Part shown: in pieces, positions 23,731 to 31,796 of the stretch
How positions within the stretch are numbered: the stretch's first letter is position 1
Layout: the number at the start of each line of letters is the position of its first letter
Assembly (NCBI GenBank): GCA_039810605.1
Contig: JBDHXH010000029.1
Location: 1 to 31,796 of the forward strand
Direction of reading: 5' to 3'
Source: JAGPCH01 sp039810605
GTDB lineage: Bacteria; Bacteroidota; Ignavibacteria; Tepidaquicellales; Tepidaquicellaceae
DNA: 31,796 nucleotides
Program-made: the position numbers and the translations under genes
The notes under the pieces: generated by a model
What the model was told of the DNA's origin: nothing
The model's input: only the letters and a program-made list of their open reading frames with translations
The model's database searches: none

Positions 23731-24521
23731 GATTCAATCACATCCCTCCTTCTGATCATAAACCTCGTCATTTCATTTCCGATGATTGCAATCTCGATAA
23801 CCCCTTCAAGCGCAAGCTGAAGTATTGCCAGGAAGACGCAGATGATGCGCAGTTTTTCTCTCATACCTGATATGAGCTCAATGAATTCGATTTCATTTTT
23901 CGAATCAATTTCTCCGAGCACAAATTCACGCTGGTTTTCCGGTGTTATGTCCATCAGTTCAATCGGGTGTACGACCTCTGTTCTGATGTTGGAGATTGCG
24001 CGTTTGTATGCTTTGATAAGATTAAAAATAGTTACGCTTTTAAGTGAAGGATCATCTTCAATGTTGCGTTCTGTTTCTTTGTAATCATTCGACAAATTAA
24101 CTCTGAATAGTCTCTTCCTTTGTTCATCTTCAAACTCCGAAATCTTCTCGGCTGCGTCTTTGAATCTCTTATACTCGAGAAGTTTTCGGATCAAGGTAAG
24201 CCGCGGATCTTCTTCAATGACATTTCCTTCTTCATCAACTTGCGGTATGAGCATCCTTGCTTTGATCTTCATAAGCTCGCTCGCCATTACGAGAAATTCA
24301 CCTGCAAGCTCAATGTCAAGAGAAGACATAAAGTTGATGTAATCGAGAAAATCTTTTGTTATTCTCGAAATGGGAATGTTATAAATATCCAGCTCATCAA
24401 CTTTTACAAAGTGCAGAAGTATATCCAGCGGACCTTCAAATTCGCTAAGCCTCGCCCGGTATTCTCCGGAACGGTAAAACTTTTCTTCGCTGCTTGTAAT
24501 GTTGTCTTCTGTTGAATTCAT
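23727..24521 (-). CDS. scpA: Segregation and condensation protein A (kleisin)
   Basis: This 264-residue kleisin bridges SMC heads and recruits ScpB. The N-terminal SMC-binding motif is clear (EFEGPLDILLHFVKVDELDIYNIPI), followed by SRITKDFLDYI and the helical ELAGEFLVMASELMKIKARML. The C-terminal winged helix ends with VFLAILQLALEGVIEIAI, as usual in ScpA. It heads the leftward set scpA-scpB-pseudouridine synthase-lysS. A TAnnTTTG element at 24528-24535 lies only 6 bases before the ATG. Confidence 0.96.
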   Translation of the reverse strand: MNSTEDNITSSEEKFYRSGEYRARLSEFEGPLDILLHFVKVDELDIYNIPISRITKDFLDYINFMSSLDIELAGEFLVMASELMKIKARMLIPQVDEEGNVIEEDPRLTLIRKLLEYKRFKDAAEKISEFEDEQRKRLFRVNLSNDYKETERNIEDDPSLKSVTIFNLIKAYKRAISNIRTEVVHPIELMDITPENQREFVLGEIDSKNEIEFIELISGMREKLRIICVFLAILQLALEGVIEIAIIGNEMTRFMIRRRDVIES

Positions 24522-24526
24522 TTAAT

Positions 24527-24544
24527 GCAAATATATCTATTTGC
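24527..24544. promoter_or_regulatory. Inverted repeat and -7-like element ahead of scpA
   Basis: GCAAATA (24527-24533) and TATTTGC (24538-24544) form a perfect 7-bp inverted repeat around TATC. Within it the minus strand reads TATATTTG (24535-24528), an exact match to the Bacteroidota -7 element, 6 bases before the scpA ATG. A matching -33 element is not well spaced: TTTG is 14 bases upstream. Confidence 0.4.
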
Positions 24545-24707
24545 GTTTTCAAATGAAGTGGAATTGCAATAACTGCGAGTCGGGATAGACCTTAAACAAT
24601 TTGTTCAAAGCAATTGGAATAATGGTCATTCTTGATCTTCATTCTCAATGAATCTTTATGGAAATTCAAAATCAAAAGAGTTAAGTTAATGGCACAATAT
24701 CAGAACC

Positions 24708-26078
24708 ATGAAAAAATTCTCTGCACTCACAGTTATCGTCCTGTGTTCTGTTCAATTATATGCACAGAACAAATTCCTGTCGTTCTCTGACGTTCATTTC
24801 GATCCATACTACGATTCAACTTTATTTGGACAGCTTTCCGAATCAGACTATACACAGTGGGAAAAGATTTTTGCGACTTCAAGAATTAAATTGCCGAGCG
24901 CCTATGGCGATGATTCAAATTATCCTTTGCTGATTTCATCTCTCACCGACATGGTCAGCAGGATTCCCGATCCCGACTTCATTATAATAACCGGCGATTT
25001 CATGTCACATGATTTCAACGAGCGATTTTTTCATTTTTCCAAATCAACTGATACGACTCGTTTGTATGATTTCATTGAAAAAACTATCCGCTTCGTTACT
25101 TCAACTATTATTAAGTATTATCCGGATGAGTTAATTTTTCCATCTCTTGGAAATGATGATGCAAACTGCGGAAATTATATGGTTGATCCCGGCGGGAAAT
25201 TTCTGGAGATGACAGCTGATGCGTGGAAGCCTCTGGTGAACAGAAGCGGTATTAATTCCAATTTTCAAAAAGATTTTTCGAAAGGAGGTTACTGCATGTT
25301 GAATGTTCCCGATGAAACCAATTGTAAACTGATTGTTCTTAACACGATTTATTTTTCAATAAACTATGTAAACAGTTGCGGCAACCAATGGTCAGACCCC
25401 GGGATGGACGAGCTGAACTGGCTTTACGAGACGTTGCTGAATTGTAAAATGAATAATGAAAAGGTCTGGCTTTATTTTCATATACCACCGGGAGTTGATA
25501 TTTACGGAACAATTCATGGAAAGGGCAACTGCGAAAACATGACAGTGAATTCATACTTAACCCGATACAATGAGGAATTCATTTCCATCCTGAAAAAATT
25601 TTCCGATGTAATCAATGCAAGCTTCGCCGGACACTTTCACCGTGATGACTTCAGATTGCTGTATAAAGATTATTCGCCTGCTTCATTCATAAGTATAAGC
25701 TCTTCCGTCAGTCCTGTTTACTATAACAATCCTTCTTATAAAGTTTTTACTTATGACAAGAAAGATTTCACTCTGCAAAATTATCATTCATATTACTTGG
25801 ACAGAACTGATGCCAATAACACAGCCTGGAAATTCCTTTATAATTTTGACGATGCCTACAAACAAAGCGGCATTAACGCAATGTCGTTTGAAAATATTTT
25901 CCGGCTTGTTGACTCCGACTCATTGATAAGGGAAAATTATATTAAAGCATATACATCAAACGCAAGTACATACACGAAGGATTTGAGCAATTGGTTTTAC
26001 AACTGGTGCGGAATTGTGCATCTTTCGGAAAATGATTACGGTGATTGCCTTTGCAATCAATTGCTGTTAAAGCGATGA
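24708..26078 (+). CDS. Secreted acid-sphingomyelinase-like phosphodiesterase
   Basis: This 456-residue exported protein has a Sec signal peptide ending near YAQ (residue 20). It belongs to the calcineurin-like metallophosphoesterase fold. The metal motifs are SDVHFDPYY (D28, H30), TGDFMSHD (D97), GNDD (N149), YFHIPPG and GHFHRDD. The SDxHxDPYY start, the length and the C-terminal helical extension (after about 370) resemble acid sphingomyelinase/SMPDL3 enzymes. Those act on phosphodiesters such as sphingomyelin or nucleotides; the substrate here is unknown. It is divergent to scpA and converges on the FKBP gene with a 12-base gap. GND replaces the usual GNH at motif 3. Confidence 0.85.
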   Translation: MKKFSALTVIVLCSVQLYAQNKFLSFSDVHFDPYYDSTLFGQLSESDYTQWEKIFATSRIKLPSAYGDDSNYPLLISSLTDMVSRIPDPDFIIITGDFMSHDFNERFFHFSKSTDTTRLYDFIEKTIRFVTSTIIKYYPDELIFPSLGNDDANCGNYMVDPGGKFLEMTADAWKPLVNRSGINSNFQKDFSKGGYCMLNVPDETNCKLIVLNTIYFSINYVNSCGNQWSDPGMDELNWLYETLLNCKMNNEKVWLYFHIPPGVDIYGTIHGKGNCENMTVNSYLTRYNEEFISILKKFSDVINASFAGHFHRDDFRLLYKDYSPASFISISSSVSPVYYNNPSYKVFTYDKKDFTLQNYHSYYLDRTDANNTAWKFLYNFDDAYKQSGINAMSFENIFRLVDSDSLIRENYIKAYTSNASTYTKDLSNWFYNWCGIVHLSENDYGDCLCNQLLLKR

Positions 26079-26090
26079 CATTCACAAGAA

Positions 26091-26855
26091 CTACTTCCCG
26101 AGTTTCTTCAGCATATCGGCAGCATTCTGATTTTCCGGATTCAGTTCAAGCGACTTCTTGTAATTCTCGATTGCAAGTGCATTGTCGCCGTTTATCATGC
26201 ATGCTTCACCCATGCTATCATAGACATTTGCCGATTGCGGAAAGGCTTCAATGTTGAGTTTTAATATTTCAATAGCTTCCTTGTTCTTGCCTGCCTGCAG
26301 TAATTGATAACCAAGCATGTTCAACTGGCTTTCTTTGAAGTTGTATTTGTCTGGACTTGAAGATTTCAATTCTCTGTATTGCGCAACGGTGCTGTCAATA
26401 CCTTTATCAAAAATTGTCTGAAGCAAAACTTCGGAAATGGGAATTTTTGGTTCGCCGACTGAAATCAGCTCCACATCAAATATCAGCGTTGCATCGGGCG
26501 GAATAATGTTGCCTGCACCTTTCTTTCCATAGCCAAGATCAGGAGGGATGATCAGTTGATATTTGTCTCCGACACTCATCAGTGCAATGCCTTCATCCCA
26601 GCCTTTGATTACTTTTCCTGTTCCAAGGACAAATTCAATCGGTTCATTTCTGTCGCGGGATGAATCGAACTTTTTCCCGTCAGTCAGATAGCCGGTGTAA
26701 TGAACTTCAACTTCCTTATTATTTTCCGCACGAGGACCGCTTCCTTTTTCAACCACTATATATTTAAGTCCGCTCGCAGTTGATAAAGTATCCTGCGCAT
26801 AGCAGAAATTAACGCCGATGGCAATGATCAGCAAAGCCCGAAAGAGTTTGTTCAT
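26091..26855 (-). CDS. Exported FKBP-type peptidyl-prolyl isomerase with TPR tail
   Basis: This 254-residue protein has a signal peptide (1-20, ending CYAQ). An FKBP domain follows at about 45-135: VEVHYTGYLTDGKKFDSSRDRNEP, KVIKGWDEGIALMSVGDKYQLIIPP, GYGKKGAGNIIPPDATLIFDVEL. The C-terminal half carries TPR units (about 175-254, ending IENYKKSLELNPENQNAADM). It catalyses proline isomerisation during folding of exported proteins; the TPRs suggest a bound partner. It is last in a leftward set with a DUF6483-like gene, an S8 protease and a PhzF-family gene. Confidence 0.94.
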   Translation of the reverse strand: MNKLFRALLIIAIGVNFCYAQDTLSTASGLKYIVVEKGSGPRAENNKEVEVHYTGYLTDGKKFDSSRDRNEPIEFVLGTGKVIKGWDEGIALMSVGDKYQLIIPPDLGYGKKGAGNIIPPDATLIFDVELISVGEPKIPISEVLLQTIFDKGIDSTVAQYRELKSSSPDKYNFKESQLNMLGYQLLQAGKNKEAIEILKLNIEAFPQSANVYDSMGEACMINGDNALAIENYKKSLELNPENQNAADMLKKLGK

Positions 26856-26888
26856 GTTATTTTATTTTTTAAATTGTTTTTAATTTGG

Positions 26889-27557
26889 TTACAACTTTAC
26901 ATTAGAGTCATCAATGAGAAACCGGATCTCCTCAATTCCATCTTCAATTTCTTCTCTGCTGAAATTTCCGGAACGGAGGTCATCATCCGACTTCAACTTG
27001 AGCCGTTCATAAAAAGACAGCGCGTTTGCAAAAATTTCTTCGGAGTTAATATCTACAAGCTCAAACAAAATATCTTCTGCTTTTGAAAAATTTCCCGTAT
27101 ACTCATAGTAATGGAATAATCTTTTCTTGATGCTTTCAGGGAGTTCAACTTCATCAAGCTTTTGAATCAGGTCTTCAATTTTTGAAAAATATTTTTCAGG
27201 TTCAGGAAGGTCATTGGACAAGACCCCCTCAACGAAGAGCATCAGAGCTTTAGCAAAATAGTCTATGCTTTTTTCACTCAAAATATTTTCCCGGGATGAA
27301 TCTGCATATTCTTTCAGAAGTTCCGCGGCAATCACGCATCTTCCGGCATAGAGATCCGAAGCCTTCATAAGCTCTGCAACGTTATCAATGCTCATAATTC
27401 CTATCAGTTTGAGATCCAATCCGACAATAGACTTTCCTGCCGCTTCCAATTCAGTCTGTGCCTCTTCAAAATTTTTCTTTTCTTTGTTGAATATTACTTT
27501 TGTCAGAACAACGGCAAGCATTTCCGTCATTCGCATAAAATAATCTCTGCTAATCAT
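26889..27557 (-). CDS. DUF6483-like helical protein of unknown function
   Basis: This 222-residue protein has an N-terminus SRDYFMRMTEMLAVVLTKVI resembling DUF6483 proteins. The rest is helical and acidic, with a TPR-like unit (LFHYYEYTGNFSKAEDILFE). No signal peptide or catalytic motif is visible, so a cytosolic interaction role is likely. It lies 33 bases upstream of the FKBP gene and 39 bases downstream of the S8 protease gene, in the same orientation. Confidence 0.75.
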   Translation of the reverse strand: MISRDYFMRMTEMLAVVLTKVIFNKEKKNFEEAQTELEAAGKSIVGLDLKLIGIMSIDNVAELMKASDLYAGRCVIAAELLKEYADSSRENILSEKSIDYFAKALMLFVEGVLSNDLPEPEKYFSKIEDLIQKLDEVELPESIKKRLFHYYEYTGNFSKAEDILFELVDINSEEIFANALSFYERLKLKSDDDLRSGNFSREEIEDGIEEIRFLIDDSNVKL

Positions 27558-27596
27558 CTGCTATTTGAAGTTTGAAATCTTTTTGAAATGTCAAAA

Positions 27597-29417
27597 CTAT
27601 CTGCCGCCATAAAAATCCTTTTGCAAAAATTTTATTGCGGCTTCGATATTAAGTTTTCCCCATCCCCAGTCCGGATTTGGGACATCGCCGGTGAACTGAT
27701 CTTTCGATGCGGTACGGAAAAGTATTTCGCTGATCTGCGAATGCGTGAGAGAAGGATCATACTGCAGCATAAGTGCTGCGGTGCCGACAACATGAGGAGC
27801 AGCCGAGCTTGTGCCGGAAAAAATTACATACTCGTTATTTATGCCTGTTGAAAAACTTGTATGCCCGGGAGCAGTAATTCCAATCCCAAGCTTGCCGTCA
27901 ATATTAACTCCTCTGCTGCTGTATGTTGCGAGGTCGCCGACTTTCTCATTCCAGCCATAATTTACCGCATAAGCACCGACGGAAATAATGCTGTCGCATG
28001 TAACCGGAAATGTAACGGTGGTTGAACTTGTCAGATGCGAGGTCCATTGCACTCCTCCCAGCCATGATTGCGTTACATCCGTCACATATCCGTTAATGAC
28101 AGTTTCATTAGATGCACTTACTTTTATTTTCCATTCGCCCTGGACATCACCGGAATCTGCTTTTGAAAATCCGAATTTCATCATCGCAATTCCCTTTGGA
28201 GAAATTTCCTTGTCGAAATAAATATGATATTCACCCAAGGTTAAACTTCCATTATTGCCTGTTAATTCACCGCCGGATAAATTATCCGGAGTTTCAATTT
28301 CAAATTTCAATTCACCATCGCTGTCATTCCAGATAATGGATGGGAACACGCCATTCACAAGTTTTTGATCAGCAAACTTTGCTGCCTTAATTATGTATGT
28401 TTCAGATTCATCTTTTGCGAGCGTATCTTTAATATGCATTTTACCTTCTGCGAGATTTCCTGCTCCGCCGACAATGGTAATTCCTTCGCGGGCATATTCA
28501 TCCATAAGCTGTTCCTCTTCCGAAGAGCCGTCCATAAACTCCCATCCCCATTCACCGTCTTCAATCAGAATTATGTTGACGTTTTCGCTTCGCAGAAATC
28601 TTAAAAGGTCAGGAAAGTTACCGACAAACCTTGGAGTATAATTATATTTGATTGTTGCAATGACTATTTCCGCACCGGGAGCGACGCCCTGAATTTTCTG
28701 AACACCGTCGGTTCCGCCAAGGATAGTTCCTGCTACGGATGTTCCGTGTCCGAAAGCAGTATCAGGTTCCGTCATAATTAAATCTACTCCACGCTTTCTG
28801 ATCGTACCGTTCTTCTCGCGTACTGCTCTTATCTTTGAAGTCTTAAGTGCCACAATTTTTTCGCCTTTATCCAAAACATTGTTTCCGTTCTTGTCAATTG
28901 CTATCAACAATTGCTCGCCATAAGTCGGATCATTTTCAGTGAAGCCGTCTTTTACCCCGAAATCTCTTCTGCCATTTTTATTTTTATCTACATAAAGAAA
29001 ATCCATGTCTGCATCATATTCATCAGGTATCATTCTGACCAAATCATAAAGCTGCCCCTGCATTTCAATGTATCCCAGAGTTTCATTTTTATCTGCCTTC
29101 CCGTTTTTATTTAAGTCAACTGCATCTTTTCCCGGGGTGAAGACTCCGTCCTTATTTTTGTCAATGAAATTGAACTCGCCGCCATCTGCAAAGAAAAACA
29201 TCGGATGAAAAACATCCACGCCCGAATCAACATCCCCAACGAGAACTCCCTTTCCTGTAAGAGGATTTCCATTTCTGTCAAAAAATTTCTCTTTCAGTTT
29301 AGTGGTGATCTGAATTTTGCTATACTGTGAAAATGAGTCAACGCTGCTCATAACAATCAGAAAGACAACAACAACTATTGAGAAACTCTTCAGTGAGTCA
29401 GTATTTTTTGCAATCAT
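27597..29417 (-). CDS. Secreted S8 (subtilisin-like) serine protease with EF-hand-like insert
   Basis: This 606-residue exported protease has a hydrophobic signal (about 11-30). The triad is D64 (GDVDSGVD), H224 (GHGTSVAGT) and S537 (SGTSSAAPH), with oxyanion N321 (GGAGN). About 160 residues separate Asp and His, against 30-40 in ordinary subtilisins. The insert holds EF-hand-like calcium loops at 86-97, 101-112, 144-155 and 175-186; the second (DLNKNGKADKNE) is canonical. A beta-rich insert of about 150 residues lies between N321 and the Ser. No classic inhibitor propeptide or T9SS tail is seen. Calcium dependence is inference. Confidence 0.93.
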   Translation of the reverse strand: MIAKNTDSLKSFSIVVVVFLIVMSSVDSFSQYSKIQITTKLKEKFFDRNGNPLTGKGVLVGDVDSGVDVFHPMFFFADGGEFNFIDKNKDGVFTPGKDAVDLNKNGKADKNETLGYIEMQGQLYDLVRMIPDEYDADMDFLYVDKNKNGRRDFGVKDGFTENDPTYGEQLLIAIDKNGNNVLDKGEKIVALKTSKIRAVREKNGTIRKRGVDLIMTEPDTAFGHGTSVAGTILGGTDGVQKIQGVAPGAEIVIATIKYNYTPRFVGNFPDLLRFLRSENVNIILIEDGEWGWEFMDGSSEEEQLMDEYAREGITIVGGAGNLAEGKMHIKDTLAKDESETYIIKAAKFADQKLVNGVFPSIIWNDSDGELKFEIETPDNLSGGELTGNNGSLTLGEYHIYFDKEISPKGIAMMKFGFSKADSGDVQGEWKIKVSASNETVINGYVTDVTQSWLGGVQWTSHLTSSTTVTFPVTCDSIISVGAYAVNYGWNEKVGDLATYSSRGVNIDGKLGIGITAPGHTSFSTGINNEYVIFSGTSSAAPHVVGTAALMLQYDPSLTHSQISEILFRTASKDQFTGDVPNPDWGWGKLNIEAAIKFLQKDFYGGR

Positions 29418-29432
29418 TAATTTTGAATATGC

Positions 29433-30227
29433 TTATACAAAAATTTTCCCTTCCAATACCGTAACCGCTTTGCCTCTCAATAAAATTCTGTCGTTCATTA
29501 TTTCAACCGTCATGCTTCCGCCTCTTTCAGATGCCTGATATGCGCTCATAATTGTCTTCCCAAGTTTGGAGCTCCAGTAAGGAGCCAGCACGCAATGTGC
29601 AGAGCCTGTTACAGGATCTTCATTGACTCCTTTTGATGGCGCAAAAAATCTGGAAACAAAATCATATCCGCTTGTTTTTGATATTGCGGTAATTATAATT
29701 CCGAACTTTGAAAGCCTGCCAATCAAATTGAAATCAGGAATCAAATTCCGGACTTCATCCTCTGATTTCAATTCCACCACGTAATGATCCTTTGTCGAAT
29801 AAACTTTTTCAGGGACAACATTCAGAGCTTTTTCAATCTCCGAAGTTTCATTTTCAGGGACAGGAACATTTGCCGGTAAATTTATAGAAATCGTTTCATC
29901 ATCTTTAGAGGCTGTAAGTATTCCTTTATACACAGTTTGGAAAACAGCTTCATCTTCTTCCCGAAGTATTTTTTCCTGCCATAGAATATGAGCGCTTGCA
30001 AGAGTGGCGTGTCCACAGAGTTCAACTTCAACCAGGGGAGTAAACCAGCGCAGGGAGAATACTCCGTTGATTTTCTTTACAAAAGCAGTTTCGGAAAGAT
30101 TCATCTCGGCTGCAATTTTCTGCATCTGCAAATCCTCCAAACTCCTTTCTTCAATCAGACAAACTCCTGCGGGATTACCCGCAAAGATTTTATCGGTAAA
30201 AGCATCTACAGTAAATATTCTGAACAA
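29433..30227 (-). CDS. PhzF-family isomerase-like protein
   Basis: This 264-residue protein has the PhzF/diaminopimelate-epimerase-like fold. Motifs are FTVDAFTDKIFAGNPAGV, MNLSETAFV with the conserved acidic residue E46, ELCGHATLASAHILW and EDPVTGSAHCVLAPYW. Members isomerise or epimerise small acids; the substrate here is not known, and no phenazine genes are nearby. The start is TTG at 30227, immediately before the conserved N-terminus (MFRIFTVDAF). The S8 protease gene follows after 15 bases, so the two are probably co-transcribed. Confidence 0.9.
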   Translation of the reverse strand: MFRIFTVDAFTDKIFAGNPAGVCLIEERSLEDLQMQKIAAEMNLSETAFVKKINGVFSLRWFTPLVEVELCGHATLASAHILWQEKILREEDEAVFQTVYKGILTASKDDETISINLPANVPVPENETSEIEKALNVVPEKVYSTKDHYVVELKSEDEVRNLIPDFNLIGRLSKFGIIITAISKTSGYDFVSRFFAPSKGVNEDPVTGSAHCVLAPYWSSKLGKTIMSAYQASERGGSMTVEIMNDRILLRGKAVTVLEGKIFV

Positions 30228-30245
30228 CGAACTGTTTTAGTTTTT

Positions 30246-30352
30246 ATTGTTTAACAATTTAATGAAGTTAGAATCAACGTGAAACGTTATTCGGTTGCCG
30301 TATTCAACCACTTTCAATCACTTGAGTTTGCGATGTGCATCCGATTGAAAGT
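30246..30352. promoter_or_regulatory. Cluster of dyad symmetries between divergent genes
   Basis: In the gap between the PhzF gene (-) and the GH57 gene (+) there are three perfect dyads. ATTGTTTAACAAT lies at 30246-30258. AACGT/ACGTT lies at 30276-30288. The third is a 10-bp pair, ACTTTCAATC (30310-30319) and GATTGAAAGT (30343-30352), with a 23-base spacer. They could be operators or leader hairpins; the function is not known. A further hairpin CTTGC/GCAAG lies at 30420-30433. Confidence 0.45.
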
Positions 30353-30456
30353 TCATGAAATTAATGTGAAATTATAAGATGTGAATTTCTTACTAACATT
30401 TTCTGAATACTATATATAGCTTGCATCAGCAAGTTTAAAATAATTTATTACGAATT

Positions 30457-31796
30457 TTGGAAAAGAAAATTTCACTTTGCATTCACGGACATTTCTATCA
30501 GCCTCCGCGCGAGAACGCATGGACAAACGAAATTGAAATACAACCGTCGGCAGCTCCTTTCCACGACTGGAATGAACGCATCCTTCAGGAATGTTACAAA
30601 CCTAATTCAGAAGCAGTCATCGTGGATGAACACGATACTGTAATTAAGAGAGTAAACAATTATGAATATTATAATTTTGACTTCGGTCCGACTCTGATAA
30701 GCTGGATCAGGAAGAAGCATCCAAAAACTTACTCAAGGATTATTGAAGCTGACAAGAAGAGCACGGAACTTCACGCCGGCCACGGGAATGCAATTGCAAT
30801 GTGTTACAGTCACATGATAATGCCTCTTGCAAATTACAATGATAAAGTTACACAAATCAGGTGGGGAGTTGAAGATTTCAAATTCCATTTCGGGAGACAG
30901 CCGGAGGGAATCTGGCTGCCTGAAACCGCGTGCAATCTTGATACTATTGATGTGATGATTGACGAAGGGATTCAGTACATAATTTTGGATCCTTCCCAAG
31001 CTGATGTTGTCAGAAAAATTCCAAGAGGAAAATGGACTGATGTATCACACGGAAACATTGATACGCAGATTCCTTACCGGCACTATCACAGCAAACGCAA
31101 GAACAAATTTCTCAACATAATTTTCTTCAACGGTCCGCTTTCAAGAAACATAGCATTTGACGATCACATCTATGACTCGCATCGCCTTATGAACAGAATA
31201 AATCAGGTGCCGGTAAATGAAAGCGAAATCCCTGCGCTTGTAAGTGTTGCTGTTGACGGAGAAACGTTTGGTCATCACAAACGATACACCGAGAGAACAA
31301 TGTCATATCTCTTTGACGATCTTATCGTTGAGTCAAAATATCACATGACAAATCTTGGAGAATTTCTTTCCCTGAACACGCCGGAAATGGAAGTAAGAAT
31401 CAAAGCCGGCGAAGGAACATCATGGAGCTGTCCGCACGGTGTAGGCAGATGGAAAGAAGACTGCGGATGCGGAAGAACCGCTGAATATCCAAGCCAGCAG
31501 TGGAGAAAGCCATTGCGCGAGTCGCTTGATCTTTTGAGAGATGAGCTCATTCCTATATTTGAAAAATACGGCGGCATGTTTATGAAAGACGTTTGGGCTG
31601 CAAGAAATGATTTCATAAAACTGATTCTGAATTCTGATAAAGAAACTGAAGATAAATTCTTTTCACTTCACGCAATTAGGAAACTCGAAGAGTTTGAAAA
31701 GAGAGTATGCATCGAGATACTGGAAATGCAGAAGTATGCAATGCTGATGTTTACAAGTTGCGGCTGGTTTTTTTCGGACATATCTGGAATTGAAGC
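30457..31796 (+). CDS. GH57-like glycoside hydrolase, DUF3536 type (partial)
   Basis: The reading frame is open to the window end (446 codons), so the C-terminus is missing. The start is TTG at 30457: an in-frame stop lies at 30436 and no ATG lies between. The N-terminus ISLCIHGHFYQPPRENAW is the GH57 signature. Candidate catalytic residues are E156 in GIWLPETACN and D267 in VSVAVDGETFGHH. A Cys motif (SWSCPHGVGRWKEDCGCG) is typical of the DUF3536 subgroup. GH57 enzymes act on alpha-glucans by cleavage or branching; the activity of this subgroup is not established. The protein is cytosolic by lack of a signal peptide. Confidence 0.9.
   Translation, partial: MEKKISLCIHGHFYQPPRENAWTNEIEIQPSAAPFHDWNERILQECYKPNSEAVIVDEHDTVIKRVNNYEYYNFDFGPTLISWIRKKHPKTYSRIIEADKKSTELHAGHGNAIAMCYSHMIMPLANYNDKVTQIRWGVEDFKFHFGRQPEGIWLPETACNLDTIDVMIDEGIQYIILDPSQADVVRKIPRGKWTDVSHGNIDTQIPYRHYHSKRKNKFLNIIFFNGPLSRNIAFDDHIYDSHRLMNRINQVPVNESEIPALVSVAVDGETFGHHKRYTERTMSYLFDDLIVESKYHMTNLGEFLSLNTPEMEVRIKAGEGTSWSCPHGVGRWKEDCGCGRTAEYPSQQWRKPLRESLDLLRDELIPIFEKYGGMFMKDVWAARNDFIKLILNSDKETEDKFFSLHAIRKLEEFEKRVCIEILEMQKYAMLMFTSCGWFFSDISGIE

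Noticed and set aside
24690..24706. Sigma-54 promoter before the sphingomyelinase-like gene
   Set aside because: TGGCAC is present, but the -12 GC is absent and it lies too close to the start codon to act.

Overview
The window reads as an AT-rich chromosomal segment from the Bacteroidota/Chlorobiota/Ignavibacteriota side of the FCB group, most likely Ignavibacteria-like. Two secreted proteins end in type IX secretion (T9SS) sorting domains with the NFPNPFNPST-type signature common in Ignavibacteria. Promoters in front of the tRNA and scpA resemble the Bacteroidota -7 element TAnnTTTG. Shine-Dalgarno sequences are often weak, and TTG starts are frequent (about 7 of 30 genes). This assignment is inference from signatures, not a database result.

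Layout. 1-62: probable 3' tail of an unidentified gene. 63-469: non-coding, with a large imperfect inverted repeat, a third copy of the repeat core, and the dnaK terminator. 470-2969 (-): dnaK and an Hsp20 gene. 3282-5367 (-): three closely spaced genes for exported proteins: a fibronectin-III/T9SS protein, a cupredoxin/T9SS protein and a Tat-exported Rieske protein. 5567-8693 (+): a TPR-like protein of unknown function and a GT-C type membrane glycosyltransferase. 8911-8982: tRNA-Glu(UUC) with promoter and terminator. 9243-11954 (+): an iron-sulfur cluster set (Rrf2/IscR-like regulator with an IscR-like operator, cysteine desulfurase, A-type carrier) followed by superoxide dismutase. 12013-15902 (+): two small lipoproteins, a GT9 glycosyltransferase, a DUF3108 protein and QueE. 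15899-20005 (-): PAP2 phosphatase, a cystathionine gamma-lyase/synthase, Dps and cystathionine beta-synthase. 20066-20116: a 9-bp tandem repeat upstream of the last of these. 20166-24521 (-): lysS, an RluB-type pseudouridine synthase, scpB and scpA. 24708-26078 (+): an acid-sphingomyelinase-like secreted phosphodiesterase. 26091-30227 (-): FKBP-TPR isomerase, DUF6483-like protein, S8 protease with calcium-loop insert, and PhzF-family protein. 30457-end (+): a GH57/DUF3536 protein cut by the window edge.

How the genes work together. Several clusters concern redox and sulfur/iron handling: Fe-S assembly with SOD, reverse transsulfuration (CBS plus CGL) flanking the iron-storing Dps, and an exported copper/Rieske electron-transfer pair. 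Proteostasis appears as DnaK, Hsp20 and an exported FKBP beside a secreted protease. The rest is housekeeping (lysS, scpAB, rluB, queE) and envelope glycan or lipid work (GT-C, GT9, PAP2).

No phage, insertion sequence, CRISPR array or defence island was recognised. The most notable items are the exported copper/Rieske operon, the IscR-like operator, the QueE variant with a CX3CX7C cluster motif, the EF-hand-like insert in the S8 protease, and two non-coding repeat structures (120-328 and 20066-20116).
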